From Corythucha ciliata (lineage: Eukaryota; Arthropoda; Insecta; Hemiptera; Tingidae): 64,000 nucleotides of DNA. The position numbers and the translations under genes were made by a program. The stretch lies in NCBI GenBank assembly GCA_038030265.1, contig CM075937.1:3658001-3722000 (forward strand), written 5' to 3'. The notes under the pieces were generated by a model, which was not told the origin of the DNA, searched no databases, and saw only the letters and a program-made list of their open reading frames with translations. Positions 48,101-54,018 of the stretch are shown here, one piece after another (the first letter of the stretch is position 1; the number at the start of each line of letters is the position of its first letter).

Positions 48101-50593
48101 TCCCTTCCATCCCTGCCACCCCTCCCTACATTCGATTGCCATCACTTTCATCAAACTTTCCACCAGTCATCAAAATTTTTCCCCTGTCTGACCCACTGTG
48201 GACTGCAGGTTTTCCCATAACTCAACTCTGGCTCATTGACTTTTATAGAGGTTCTCATGACGAAGGGCAATATCTTTCCTTCTCCCTCTCACCCCCCCCA
48301 CGCCCCGCACGATCGATCGTTTCATGCACTCGTATCCCTGTTTAAATTTTCACGAGAGTTTTCCTATTCCGGTTAAACCTTCACAAGCTTAGAAAATGTC
48401 ATGGTGGCGTAAGGGAAAAGTGCCATTTTTTTTTTATGTAAATGGAATTCACCATTCCGCACTTGTAATGAATAAAGTAATACCTACGGGCACGATTTTC
48501 CCGTCTGGCTAACATCTTTACCTGGCGGCTTCCATCTCTTTCTAGAGCATCACTTTCGTGAGTCTTACTTTTTCGTATCACTGTTGCGCTTTCAAATATC
48601 CACGAGCTCACGATCCACAACGCTACGCTAAACACGAAGTATAATGACATTGGAAGGGGTGGGGGGTGTTGAATAAGAAGTTTAAATTGAATTTTGCTTT
48701 CTTCTTAGAAATTACTGGCGGAGCAACTCAAGGCTTGTAGCAAAGGGTCGGACAACGCTTTTGGATATTACAAAGATTTGCCTAACGATGGATTTCACCC
48801 TGGAGGTATAAAAATAAAACATTTTCGCGTTATTGAAATGCCTTCTCCCCCCCCCCCATCCACCATTCACTCACAATATCGTCTTTCCTTTTTTAGAAGA
48901 ATTAATGAGATCCAGAAGTGAATCTCACAATCAGTATCTTAAATGGTGAGGGGTGGGGAGAGGGTTTATTTTACAGGGTGCTGCGTCTAGTTTGAATAAC
49001 GTTGAATGAGGTATATTAGGGCGGGGAGGAGAGGCGCATTATTATGTTGTGGTGTGATTGTGATTTTGTTTGAACTCATTCATTTTACATCGAAAACTTT
49101 TAATTTTTTAGAAGTTACCCTCAGGCCGGGAACGAAAAGAGTGCTGTGTGGCAATATCTCCAAAGACTACGCCACTGTTCATTGCGTTCCAGAGCCCGAC
49201 GCTTTTAATCCATGCGAGGATATTATGGGAAATTGGACGCTTCGAGTCGCCGTTTGGATTGTCGCCATAGCGGCACTTTTAGGTGAGTAAAACAAACAAA
49301 CGCAAACTACAAATTTTAACCGGTTATGGTAACGGTTATGATCCCCCTGCTCCCCCTCACACCAACAGGAAACACCGCCGTTCTAATAGTTCTCGTCAGT
49401 TCGAGATTTCGCATGACCGTCCCAAAATTTCTCATGTGCAATCTCGCTTTCGCCGATCTCTGCATGGGTCTCTACCTCCTGTTGATCGCCATTGAAGACG
49501 TCAAAACTATCGGCGAATATTTCAACAATGCCATCGACTGGCAATTGGGCACCGGTTGTCAACTGTCCGGTTTTCTCACCGTGTTTTCGAGCGTTCTCTC
49601 CGTGCTCACTCTCACTGTGATCACATCCGAGAGATGGTACACCATCACTTACGCCATACACATGAATAAACGGCTTAAATTAAGCACTGCGTCAAAAATA
49701 ATGGCTCTCGGTTGGATTTACGCGATATTAATGGCGGCGTTGCCTCTGGTCGGTGTTTCAGGTTATTACAAAACAAGGCAAGTACAAAGTTTAAGAGAGA
49801 ATGTCCAACTGTTGAAGGCTGATTCATTTAATTTATTTTCACAGTATTTGCCTACCGTTAGTCAGCGGGACCATCCTGGACAAGTTCTACTTGACAGTTT
49901 TACTCGCTTTTAACGGCGTCGCATTTTGGCTTATTTGCGTCTGCTACATGAGAATGTACTGCACCATATCCAAGGGACGTGAACAGGCCGGTCCGGCTCT
50001 TGTTCAATCCGATATGACGGTTGCAAAGCGAATGGCGCTTTTAGTAAATGAAAATGTTTTAAATGTGAACTTTCTTTTTTTTTTAAAAAAAAAACTTGCA
50101 CTTTTATTTTTTGTTAAGGTGTTCACGGATTTCGCCTGTTGGGCTCCGATCGCATTTTTCGGGCTCACCGCCCTGGCGGGCGTCCCTTTGATCGGCGTGA
50201 CTGAAACGAAAATCCTGCTCGTGTTTTTCTACCCACTGAACTCGTGCGCCAATCCATATCTGTACGCTTTGTTGACGCACCAGTATCGGCGTGACGTTCT
50301 AATACTTCTCAGCAGGTATTGTTTACGCGTTTTTTTGTTTTTTTTTTGACGATATTTCACCATACCTGTTCTCAAACAGGTATGGCATCTGTTCAAAACG
50401 AGCCGCTCGTTATAAAGTAGCAACTGCCGGTGAGTTGGATGTTGGCGGTGGTGGCACTGGTCGAAGTCATCGAGCTACTCGAGGGTCCATTATGACAACT
50501 CTGACCAGTCTGGACTGTACTCGTCAATCGTCGCTCGGAGCTCAGCCAGAGGGAGGTCTAGGTCTGGACAATGGGGCGTCTACAACTGTGTAA
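20931..50593 (+). CDS. Leucine-rich-repeat GPCR, type A (LGR1 / glycoprotein hormone receptor-like), 15 exons, 5' partial
   Basis: Plasma-membrane receptor of the FSHR/TSHR/LGR1 group, expected to bind a cystine-knot heterodimer (GPA2/GPB5 type) through its LRR domain and signal through G proteins. Exons: 20931-21119, 21453-21527, 41451-41525, 42303-42380, 42454-42531, 47061-47126, 47206-47274, 47340-47414, 47971-48091, 48709-48805, 49112-49282, 49369-49777, 49845-50043, 50119-50315, 50380-50593. They join in frame to about 703 residues. A Cys cap (residues 30-45) is followed by LRRs (about 50-275), a short hinge, [18 protein letters not shown] before helix 1, ERW after helix 3, ICLP in extracellular loop 2, [11 protein letters not shown] in helix 6 and NPYLY in helix 7. 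The seven consecutive phase-2 LRR exons of 66-78 nt repeat the vertebrate FSHR/TSHR gene plan. The signal-peptide exon is missing. The ligand is inferred. Confidence 0.93.
21453..21527 (+). CDS. LGR exon 2 (LRR)
   Basis: 75 nt, phase 2 at both ends, bounded by TTGCAG and GTAAGT. It encodes one LRR unit with IPRDIFRPY, the usual start of the convex side. Confidence 0.88.
21528..25479. other. Intron 2, first part: no gene recognised
   Basis: Long open frames on both strands at 23426-24220 overlap each other and have no domain or codon signal. A short type A array-like patch lies at 23515-23600. Confidence 0.5.
25480..26125 (+). repeat. Degenerate tandem array, type B
   Basis: Over 20 modules of about 28-32 bp made of GCTAATTCGCGGC and TAAAATTGAGAAAA-like blocks. 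Types A and B share a block of the form ATTCGCG, C, then AAAATTG or AAAATGG. Confidence 0.75.
26249..26320 (-). other. tRNA-like sequence (SINE head or tRNA pseudogene)
   Basis: The minus strand has an A box (TAGCGCAATTGG), a 5-bp anticodon stem CTGGA/TCCAG with loop CTGGTAA (anticodon position GGT, which would read threonine), and a T arm GCGGG-TTCAAAT-CCCGC with a good B box. The 7-bp acceptor stem hardly pairs, so a working tRNA is unlikely. Downstream (minus strand) AT-rich sequence to about 26150 could be a SINE body. Confidence 0.65.
26885..27283 (-). pseudogene. LINE RNase H domain
   Basis: The 132-residue frame contains [11 protein letters not shown] (catalytic E), [13 protein letters not shown] (catalytic D) and [20 protein letters not shown] (H and D), the complete RNase H set. 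This domain looks intact on its own. Confidence 0.88.
27403..28266 (-). pseudogene. LINE reverse transcriptase, fragmented frames
   Basis: In minus-strand order: LSPLLW, then [14 protein letters not shown] (FADD catalytic box), [11 protein letters not shown], and in other frames [16 protein letters not shown] and a [18 protein letters not shown] segment. At least two frameshifts separate these blocks. Confidence 0.8.
28285..28414 (-). pseudogene. Unidentified protein, C-terminal fragment beyond the gypsy insertion
   Basis: Minus-strand frame encoding [18 protein letters not shown], then [14 protein letters not shown] and a stop. It is in register with the sequence at 32272-32628 if the gypsy element and one target duplication are removed, so both belonged to one gene. 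Family discussed at 32272-32882. Confidence 0.6.
28419..28556 (-). repeat. gypsy 3' LTR
   Basis: 138 bp, starting TGGAGAGATTTTAGG on the + strand. It differs from the partner at several bases and lacks a 4-bp stretch near GTAGTA. Confidence 0.88.
28619..29110 (-). pseudogene. gypsy integrase C-terminal region
   Basis: It contains [24 protein letters not shown] sequence ([11 protein letters not shown], then [11 protein letters not shown]) and [10 protein letters not shown], the usual C-terminal part of gypsy integrases. The open frame continues into the 3' LTR. Confidence 0.8.
29038..29561 (-). pseudogene. gypsy integrase catalytic core in two overlapping frames
   Basis: The first catalytic aspartate is in [13 protein letters not shown] in one frame; the second ([11 protein letters not shown]) and the glutamate ([12 protein letters not shown]) are in the other. 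All three acidic residues survive, but a frameshift separates them. Confidence 0.85.
29381..30448 (-). pseudogene. gypsy reverse transcriptase and integrase zinc finger
   Basis: The 355-residue frame has [19 protein letters not shown], the [11 protein letters not shown] catalytic box and [10 protein letters not shown], then a degraded RNase H region, and finally HNLSH with CISCQRAK, the H-H-C-C zinc finger of integrase. The RNase H motifs are not recognisable, suggesting deletion or decay. Confidence 0.85.
30517..31137 (-). pseudogene. gypsy protease C-terminal part and reverse transcriptase start
   Basis: It includes [16 protein letters not shown], the C-terminal flap/ILG-type block of gypsy proteases, and [18 protein letters not shown], motif 1 of the polymerase. 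The DTG active site lies just upstream in another frame (LLDTGE, near 31150). Confidence 0.8.
31228..32101 (-). pseudogene. gypsy gag in two frames
   Basis: The N-terminal part ([19 protein letters not shown]) and the C-terminal part ([20 protein letters not shown], then [14 protein letters not shown]) are typical arthropod-type gypsy gag blocks. They lie in different frames, with the switch near 31600-31800. The terminal Cys cluster is an atypical knuckle. Confidence 0.8.
32103..32124 (-). promoter_or_regulatory. gypsy primer-binding site
   Basis: Minus strand TGGTGACCCCGACCCG starts 2 nt after the 5' LTR. I cannot name the priming tRNA with confidence. Confidence 0.65.
32126..32267 (-). 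repeat. gypsy 5' LTR
   Basis: 142 bp, partner of 28419-28556, followed by the TCTG target duplication. Confidence 0.88.
32272..32882 (-). pseudogene. Unidentified repeat-associated protein, interrupted by gypsy
   Basis: Two adjoining frames encode a segment with [20 protein letters not shown] and, further on, [33 protein letters not shown] and [18 protein letters not shown]. The last block resembles, from memory, a motif (DNVDxNxxTLxGxxxFHxMG) in uncharacterised proteins that are multicopy in several invertebrate genomes. A stop or frame change lies near 32630. The coding sequence runs straight into the gypsy LTR at 32268 and resumes at 28414. The function is unknown. Confidence 0.55.
33005..33240 (-). 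pseudogene. Further fragment of the unidentified protein
   Basis: The minus strand encodes [19 protein letters not shown] and LDAKYHRF, which resembles the N-terminal half of the same protein family as 32272-32882. The distance and strand are as expected. Frames are broken by stops. Confidence 0.45.
33225..33440 (+). repeat. Degenerate tandem array, type B (short)
   Basis: Six or seven modules with GGCTAAAATTGAG and AAAATGCGCTA-like blocks. Confidence 0.6.
33566..33826 (-). pseudogene. Possible upstream fragment of the unidentified protein
   Basis: An 86-residue frame with [19 protein letters not shown] and [15 protein letters not shown]. It reads like protein and lies upstream of 33005-33240 on the same strand. 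Membership in the same gene is a guess from position. Confidence 0.3.
33831..36744. other. Intron 2, no gene recognised
   Basis: AT-rich unique sequence with scattered homopolymers (C run near 35381, A run near 36357). No exon or repeat I can support. Confidence 0.45.
36745..37130 (+). repeat. Degenerate tandem array, type H
   Basis: Modules with AATTTCGCGGATTT and CAAAATTCTGCGG-like blocks, about 35-45 bp apart. The same kind is seen at 44280-45180 and 55110-55210. Confidence 0.5.
37395..38140 (-). repeat. Degenerate tandem array, type B, interrupted by a SINE
   Basis: Modules TTTTAGCCGCGAATTAGCGC and TTTTTCTCAA, the reverse complement of 25480-26125. A SINE with a 12-bp target duplication sits inside at 37495-37710. 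Confidence 0.7.
37495..37710 (+). mobile_element. tRNA-derived SINE with 12-bp target duplication
   Basis: The 216-bp insert is flanked by perfect AAGCCACGCATT repeats (37483-37494 and 37711-37722). Its head has a tRNA Leu/Ser-like layout: an A-box-like TGGTCGAGGTCGC, the hairpin CCTGGAC/GTCCAGG, a long variable region, and a B-box-like TCTTCGATTCC. A body of about 120 bp without tRNA similarity follows. No polymerase is encoded, so it relies on a LINE. Confidence 0.85.
38160..39200 (+). repeat. Degenerate tandem array, type A
   Basis: More than 30 modules with blocks GCGCGAATCGTCAGTTT and GGCCATTTTCAGG, the reverse complement of 2571-3495. Confidence 0.75.
39230..39600 (-). repeat. tRNA-related dispersed repeat (SINE-like)
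   Basis: On the minus strand a good B box (GGGTTCGAATCC, 39528-39539) lies in a CTGGG/CCAG stem. The following body contains a CGCCGCAGCCT...AATGGGCAAT block that recurs near 54975-55012. No convincing A box. The repeat is split by the LINE tail at 39286-39386. Confidence 0.45.
39286..39386 (-). mobile_element. Severely 5'-truncated LINE tail with 17-bp target duplication
   Basis: Minus-strand sequence ending in an A-rich tail (39286-39304) is flanked by perfect 17-bp repeats: minus-strand GGGTGTGAAGTGCACAG at 39387-39403 and 39269-39285. Its start (GGGTATGGCGTAAGAGCCG) resembles the 3' UTR of the LINE at 26379-28277 (GGGTATGGTGTATGAGCCG). Confidence 0.8.
39650..40905. repeat. 1.2-kb imperfect inverted repeat
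   Basis: Left-arm blocks (GATAGCGGCAAAAT, AAATTCCTTTTGATG, TTCGAAGAGTCC, AATAAAAATCA, AAGTCCGTG, GAATCCTCACG, TTTCTGAAGTAGTTTTTGG) recur in reverse-complement form and reverse order in the right arm. Arms are about 600 bp and clearly diverged. A 103-residue open frame (39979-40290) lies in the left arm; I do not recognise it. Confidence 0.65.
41451..41525 (+). CDS. LGR exon 3 (LRR)
   Basis: 75 nt, phase 2 at both ends, TTTGCAG acceptor and GTGAGT donor. It encodes an LRR with [11 protein letters not shown]. It lies 19.9 kb downstream of exon 2, yet the frame joins exactly and the unit length is right. Confidence 0.88.
42303..42380 (+). CDS. LGR exon 4 (LRR)
   Basis: 78 nt, phase 2 at both ends, GTAAGA donor. 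It encodes an LRR with [16 protein letters not shown]. Confidence 0.88.
42454..42531 (+). CDS. LGR exon 5 (LRR)
   Basis: 78 nt, phase 2 at both ends, TTTTAG acceptor and GTAAGT donor. It encodes an LRR with [12 protein letters not shown]. The intron before it is only 73 bp. Confidence 0.88.
42685..42775. repeat. Dispersed repeat shared with 19648-19740
   Basis: Same block order (TTGTGGTCCT, GTCCCTTT, CAAAAGGA, ACTGCTGT) as next to the BEL/Pao 5' LTR. Confidence 0.5.
42895..43335 (+). repeat. Degenerate tandem array, type F
   Basis: About 20 modules of 18-25 bp: TTTGCTGTGGTTGGAGC and variants. Reverse-complement modules appear at 46800-46900. Confidence 0.75.
44280..45160. repeat. Degenerate tandem array, type H
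   Basis: Loose modules with TTTTCGCGAAATT, GTTTCTGGTCTT and AATATTTGCGAAATT blocks, mostly 40-80 bp apart. The boundaries are vague. Confidence 0.45.
45164..45868. repeat. 705-bp hairpin of TTTGTTTAGCC modules with an internal 169-bp duplication
   Basis: The outer ends CATGCACGTGAA (45164) and TTCACGTGCATG (45868), followed inwards by GGCGGCACACAT and GGCGCCATTCG with their complements, form a long inverted repeat centred near 45405-45432. Inside, a module such as CGAAAATTTGGGCTAAACAAA recurs about ten times in both orientations. The right arm has a near-perfect 169-bp tandem duplication starting at 45492 and 45661. Open frames here are by-products of the repeats. Confidence 0.85.
45910..46255 (+). 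repeat. Degenerate tandem array, type G
   Basis: Modules CAGTTTCCAGGCCACTTTG and variants, 25-30 bp long, about a dozen. Confidence 0.65.
46800..46900 (-). repeat. Short type F array
   Basis: Four or five modules of the form AGCTCCAAACCACAGCAAAA, the reverse complement of 42895-43335. Confidence 0.5.
47009..47030. repeat. (TG)n microsatellite
   Basis: Eleven uninterrupted TG units, 30 bp upstream of LGR exon 6 and just before its short pyrimidine tract. Confidence 0.9.
47061..47126 (+). CDS. LGR exon 6 (LRR)
   Basis: 66 nt, phase 2 at both ends, TTTTCAG acceptor and GTAAGA donor. It encodes [18 protein letters not shown]. It is the shortest LRR exon. Confidence 0.85.
47206..47274 (+). CDS. 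LGR exon 7 (LRR)
   Basis: 69 nt, phase 2, CCGCAG acceptor and GTGAGT donor. It encodes [18 protein letters not shown], very like the corresponding repeat in glycoprotein hormone receptors. Confidence 0.9.
47340..47414 (+). CDS. LGR exon 8 (LRR)
   Basis: 75 nt, phase 2, TTTTTAG acceptor and GTAAGT donor. It encodes [18 protein letters not shown]. Confidence 0.9.
47971..48091 (+). CDS. LGR exon 9 (last LRR)
   Basis: 121 nt, phase 2 in and phase 0 out. It encodes [16 protein letters not shown] and [11 protein letters not shown], matching the last LRR and the start of the hinge helix. Vertebrate FSHR/TSHR have one larger exon here; this gene splits it. Confidence 0.9.
48709..48805 (+). CDS. LGR exon 10 (hinge)
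   Basis: 97 nt, phase 0 in and phase 1 out. It encodes the hinge segment with [15 protein letters not shown], where type A receptors normally have adjacent cysteines (C-C-A-F); only one cysteine is present. Confidence 0.8.
49112..49282 (+). CDS. LGR exon 11 (second cysteine box, helix 1)
   Basis: 171 nt, phase 1 at both ends. It encodes [19 protein letters not shown], then [11 protein letters not shown] and most of helix 1. The tyrosine-aspartate sulfation motif that usually precedes this box is not present. Confidence 0.9.
49369..49777 (+). CDS. LGR exon 12 (helices 1-4)
   Basis: 409 nt, phase 1 in and phase 2 out. It encodes the end of helix 1 (GN), [19 protein letters not shown] of helix 2, the loop cysteine, helix 3 with [10 protein letters not shown], and helix 4. 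The donor is a GC site, AG|GCAAGT. Confidence 0.9.
49845..50043 (+). CDS. LGR exon 13 (helix 5, intracellular loop 3)
   Basis: 199 nt, phase 2 in and phase 0 out. It starts with ICLP, the conserved extracellular loop 2 block, continues through helix 5 and loop 3, and ends with VAKRMALL at the base of helix 6. Confidence 0.9.
50119..50315 (+). CDS. LGR exon 14 (helices 6-7)
   Basis: 197 nt, phase 0 in and phase 2 out. It encodes [18 protein letters not shown] of helix 6 and [16 protein letters not shown] of helix 7. Confidence 0.92.
50380..50593 (+). CDS. LGR exon 15 (C-terminal tail) with stop
   Basis: It encodes a 71-residue cytoplasmic tail containing CSKRAARYK, a glycine run, and Ser/Thr-rich segments that could be phosphorylated, ending GASTTV before TAA at 50591-50593. 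T-x-V at the terminus fits a class I PDZ ligand. I saw no AATAAA in the next 350 bp. Confidence 0.88.
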
Positions 50594-51486
50594 TTATTGA
50601 TTTTTTTTTTTTGAAAAAGAGAATTGTTTTGTACGTTCATATATGGAGTATAAGGATAAGGACCCTCGGTCGAATTAAGATATTAATGTTAGTTACGTAT
50701 ATTATCAACAGGTCCCTTGTTGAATGGAAAACCACTCGCAAAATTAGCTTAGTTCAAATAATTTTCTTCTTCCTAACCTGAAAAATTCTGTTGACAAACA
50801 ACAGGCAACAAAATTCTGTTGACAAGTAACAGGTAACCAAATTAAGAATTGTATAATTTACAAAATAATAAGTCTTATGTCCCACCAATAATACGGCACC
50901 ATGCAACAGAATTATGTAACACAAAACTTGCGTTTTTTTTTTTTTAGAGAGCAAAATTCAAGAAATTGGTTTTCTAGTGAGTCAACCGATTTTTTGGTCA
51001 GAAAAATCCTAAAATTGTTCTTGGAAGAGTGTGGGAAGCGGACCTGCCTCGGAAAATTGAAACTGACCTCACCGCATCGCATCAAACAGAAATTTTCACT
51101 TCGGAAACTCGAAAACGGTCTGGCAACTGTAAAAGGTACCTTCCCTCTACTCATTATCGACAAACAGTTTGTGGGCAAAAAGTCATTTTTTTTTTTTCTT
51201 AAAGGCTCGTTCACAGACAGACACACACACACAGACAGTTTTCATTGAAAGGCTACACTAACGGTTTACAGGTCGGGAGTTTTTGAATGTATAATCGGGA
51301 TTTATGGGGTAAACTAAGTTTCAATCCTGTTTTAAGGGCAAAATTGGTTTTTTCAAGTTCGAAAAATAAGATCCTAGATACGACTTCATAGATTTGGCAG
51401 TAAAAATGACTTGGTTTTTAGCTTAAAAAGGCAAAATGTCCAGTTCCACGGTCAAGTAGCTAGTTTGAAGAGATAAATTTACGGTT
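50594..51486. other. Presumed LGR 3' UTR and downstream DNA
   Basis: AT-rich. Contains an imperfect repeat of CTGTTGACAA-AACAGGNAA near 50790-50835 and an ACAGACAGACACACACACACAGACAG microsatellite (51213-51238, given here only as its AC/AG units). No gene. Confidence 0.4.
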
Positions 51487-51741
51487 AGCAAGTCTGATGT
51501 GACGAGCTGTTTGTTCCAAAAGCTATTTGTGACAAGCTGTTATTGTATATTGTGATGTGCTGCTTGTGGCTTGTGCCAAACTGTTTGATACAATCAGTTT
51601 GTGACAATGCTGTTCGTGGCAAGCTGTTCATGACAAGCTGCTGTTTTTTTTACAAGTAGGTGGTGATAAACTTGCCACAAGCAGCTGGTGACAAACTGTT
51701 TTCATGACTAGCAGTTCGTAACAAGCTGTCCGTATCGAGCT
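51487..51741. repeat. Tandem array, type E, left part
   Basis: Modules of about 20-22 bp, GTGACAAGCTGTTTGTG and variants. The array is interrupted at 51742 and resumes at 54011. Confidence 0.8.
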
Positions 51742-52429
51742 CAGGCGCGGATCCAGAGTCGGCTTAAGGAGGGGGCCATGACCCCATGAAACGCCGTAAC
51801 TATTTGGCTAAAATATTCCTGGTCCCTAATGAAGTGAACTCAACTTATGAATGGAGGGGGGAAGGCATAGCCTCTCATGTCCCGCCGCTGGAACTTCTGA
51901 GTTTTGGACTCGGCAAACCGTATAATCTGTGCGTTCAACCTCACTCCCGCCTTATCGCTTGACCTCTTTGCAACACGTTTTCTAGGGGCAATTGGGCATT
52001 GTCCAAGGGACTCATTAACCACGTCCGATTCAGTTAGAATCACTTTGAGAACACAAACACGGCACAAAACACAGCAGCGAATTTAGAGGTTTCTCGACAC
52101 AGTGAGTCCGAAAATCGAGACGAATTTCCAATCAGAAGTGGTTCTCACTGTAACGCCACCGTTTTTGACCACTTATTGCTCACATTCGCATAAGGTTGTG
52201 GACATTACGTTGAACATGCTATCCGCACAATCGACAGCTGCCTGAATTACAGCAGAGTTTCAAGCTTCGGTACACGGTAAAGCTTCAACTTTGGCAGGCG
52301 GGAATCCAGGGAGGGGCTCAGAGGGCTTGAGTTCAGTGGGTAAGGTGGAGACGGTCGTATTTGGTGGGGGGTGGGGGGAACTACTGGGTCATTGATTGAG
52401 TCAATTAATATTTGACGGCGCGAATAGCC

Positions 52430-53300
52430 TCTTATTTGGCCATTTCGCATGGCACGAATCGCGTCAGTACAGCCATTTTAATGGCGTGGAGGCTCAGTAT
52501 TTGGTCATTTATTAAGCACGAATGGTAAGTTTCACCATTTCCAGGGCACGAATTGTCGGTTTATCAATTGATTTTTAAGGGCGTGATTAGCCATTTTTAT
52601 GGTACAAAATAGTCCGCCATCCATTTTTAGGTTGCGAATGGTCAGTTCGCCATTTCCAAGGTGCAAATTGTCAGGTCATTTATATGTATGAGGAATGAAT
52701 AATAGCCTCAGCGATATTTTCAGAGCAAAAATCATCAGTTTTGGCATTTTTGGGTCCGAATGGTAAGTTTTGCCATTTTTAAAGCGAGAATTGCCCTTTT
52801 GGTCATTTTTACACCAGGCATTACATGTTTAGTAATTTTCTACGCACGAATGGTCAGTTTTGGCCATTTTAACGGCAGGAATCACCTGTTCAGGCATTTT
52901 AGGGCGCGAATTTGTGGCAGGTAAAGTCAGTTTCACCACGTTTAGAGCGCAAATCGCTAGTCAGCTTAGGCATTTTCAAGGCGCGAATCGTCAGTTTTGC
53001 CATTTTTAGGGCGTAAGTAGTCACGTCAAGCCAAAGGCGCGAATGGTCAGTATTGGCCATTTTTGGAGCACGAATTGTCAGTTTGGCCCATTTTCAGGGC
53101 TGTAAGGATCGTCAGGCTAGCCATTTTTAGGTTGCTTTTTTTAAAGCGAGAATTTTTCCACGCATTTAGTCAGCTCAGCCATTTTCAAGACGCTAATAGT
53201 TAGTTTTGCCACTTTGGGGTGCTATTACCTTTAGTTTAGCCTTTTTTATGGTGGGCATAGCAATTGCTTAGCTATTTTTAGGCATTGAATGGCTGTCAAG
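52430..53300 (+). repeat. Degenerate tandem array, type A, inside the hAT-like element
   Basis: Blocks GCGCGAATCGTCAGTTTTG and GCCATTTTTAGGGC recur about 28 times. Partly matching sequences at 52105-52165 and 53340-53405 (AAAAT, GAGAC, AATT, GAAG and GTTCTCAC blocks) flank it as direct repeats. Confidence 0.78.
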
Positions 53301-53724
53301 CCATTTTTAATTGAGCGAAACAGACAATTTCCCAAGCAATGAAAATTGAGACAAATTGTCGATCGGAAGAATATCAATGAAAGAGTTCTCACAGTGACGC
53401 TACTTCCTGCACCGACTTTCCGCGGACAGGCCTGAAGGCCACGGAAGAATCTCGATACTTGTGGACCTCTCAGGGGCCTAGGTACGAATGGTCTCGAAAA
53501 AATGCCGCATAAGGGATCCAAGGACGCTGTAAGACGCCGTGGCAACCACACCGCTGTTTTTGTTACCAACCGCTCGTACTAGTGTCCCTGGAGTCGATAA
53601 AACCGGCTGATACCTACGACCACGACGTGAAACATTCATTACTGGATCGTTAAAGGGGCTTTATTTCTCGGTTAAACATGGTTCGGGGACTTATAAATCA
53701 CGTCTGCTTCAGACTAGAATCTTA

Positions 53725-53869
53725 CAGCGTTTTCCATTTATATAAAATTCTGCTCTAGAGCAATTAACTTCCACTTGTCTTCTCCACTAACATGATGTGT
53801 TTTAATTCAGAGAGGACAAGTGGAAATGGTTTGCTCTACAGCAGAATTTTATGTAAATGGAAAACGCTA
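53725..53869. mobile_element. MITE-like hairpin with TTA target duplication
   Basis: 145 bp with inverted ends CAGCGTTTTCCATTTATAT and TAGCGTTTTCCATTTACAT (reversed), arms of about 60 bp, flanked by TTA (53722-53724 and 53870-53872). It is nested in the hAT-like element. Confidence 0.75.
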
Positions 53870-53960
53870 TTAGACCCTGGAATTTGAGGACTTGACTATC
53901 CCTCGTTTGTGTTTGGGAGGTGGTTTTGATTATGTTTTTTACGCAAGTGACCTCGCGACT

Positions 53961-53999
53961 CCAAGGGAGGGGCCATGACCCTTGTGGCCCCTCCCTTGG
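53961..53999. repeat. Perfect 15-bp stem with 9-nt loop
   Basis: CCAAGGGAGGGGCCA pairs exactly with TGGCCCCTCCCTTGG, close to the right end of the hAT-like element. Confidence 0.85.
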
Positions 54000-54018
54000 A
54001 TCCGCCACTGATCGAGCT

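Larger units (their letters stand above)
51742..54010. mobile_element. hAT-like non-autonomous element, 8-bp target duplication
   Basis: The 2269-bp insert interrupts the type E array and is flanked by perfect 8-bp repeats ATCGAGCT (51734-51741 and 54011-54018). Its ends are CAGGCGCGGATCCAGAG and, reversed, CAGTGGCGGATCCAAGG; CAG-starting termini and 8-bp duplications are hallmarks of hAT. The interior has no transposase. It holds a type A array (52430-53300), a 145-bp MITE and a 15-bp perfect stem (53961-53999) at its right end. Confidence 0.85.

Noticed and set aside
48897..48945. Possible 49-bp LGR exon with TTTTAG acceptor and GTGAGG donor between exons 10 and 11
   Set aside because: Inclusion would leave phase 2, and the junction with 49112 makes TGA. 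Skipping it joins exon 10 and exon 11 in frame, so it is at best a poison exon.
49891..50349. Uninterrupted reading of the LGR through 50044-50118 and past 50315
   Set aside because: Conserved helix 6 (ALL-VFTDF) and the tail need splicing; the read-through adds a K- and F-rich peptide in the middle of a helix. Retention is kept only as a finding to test.
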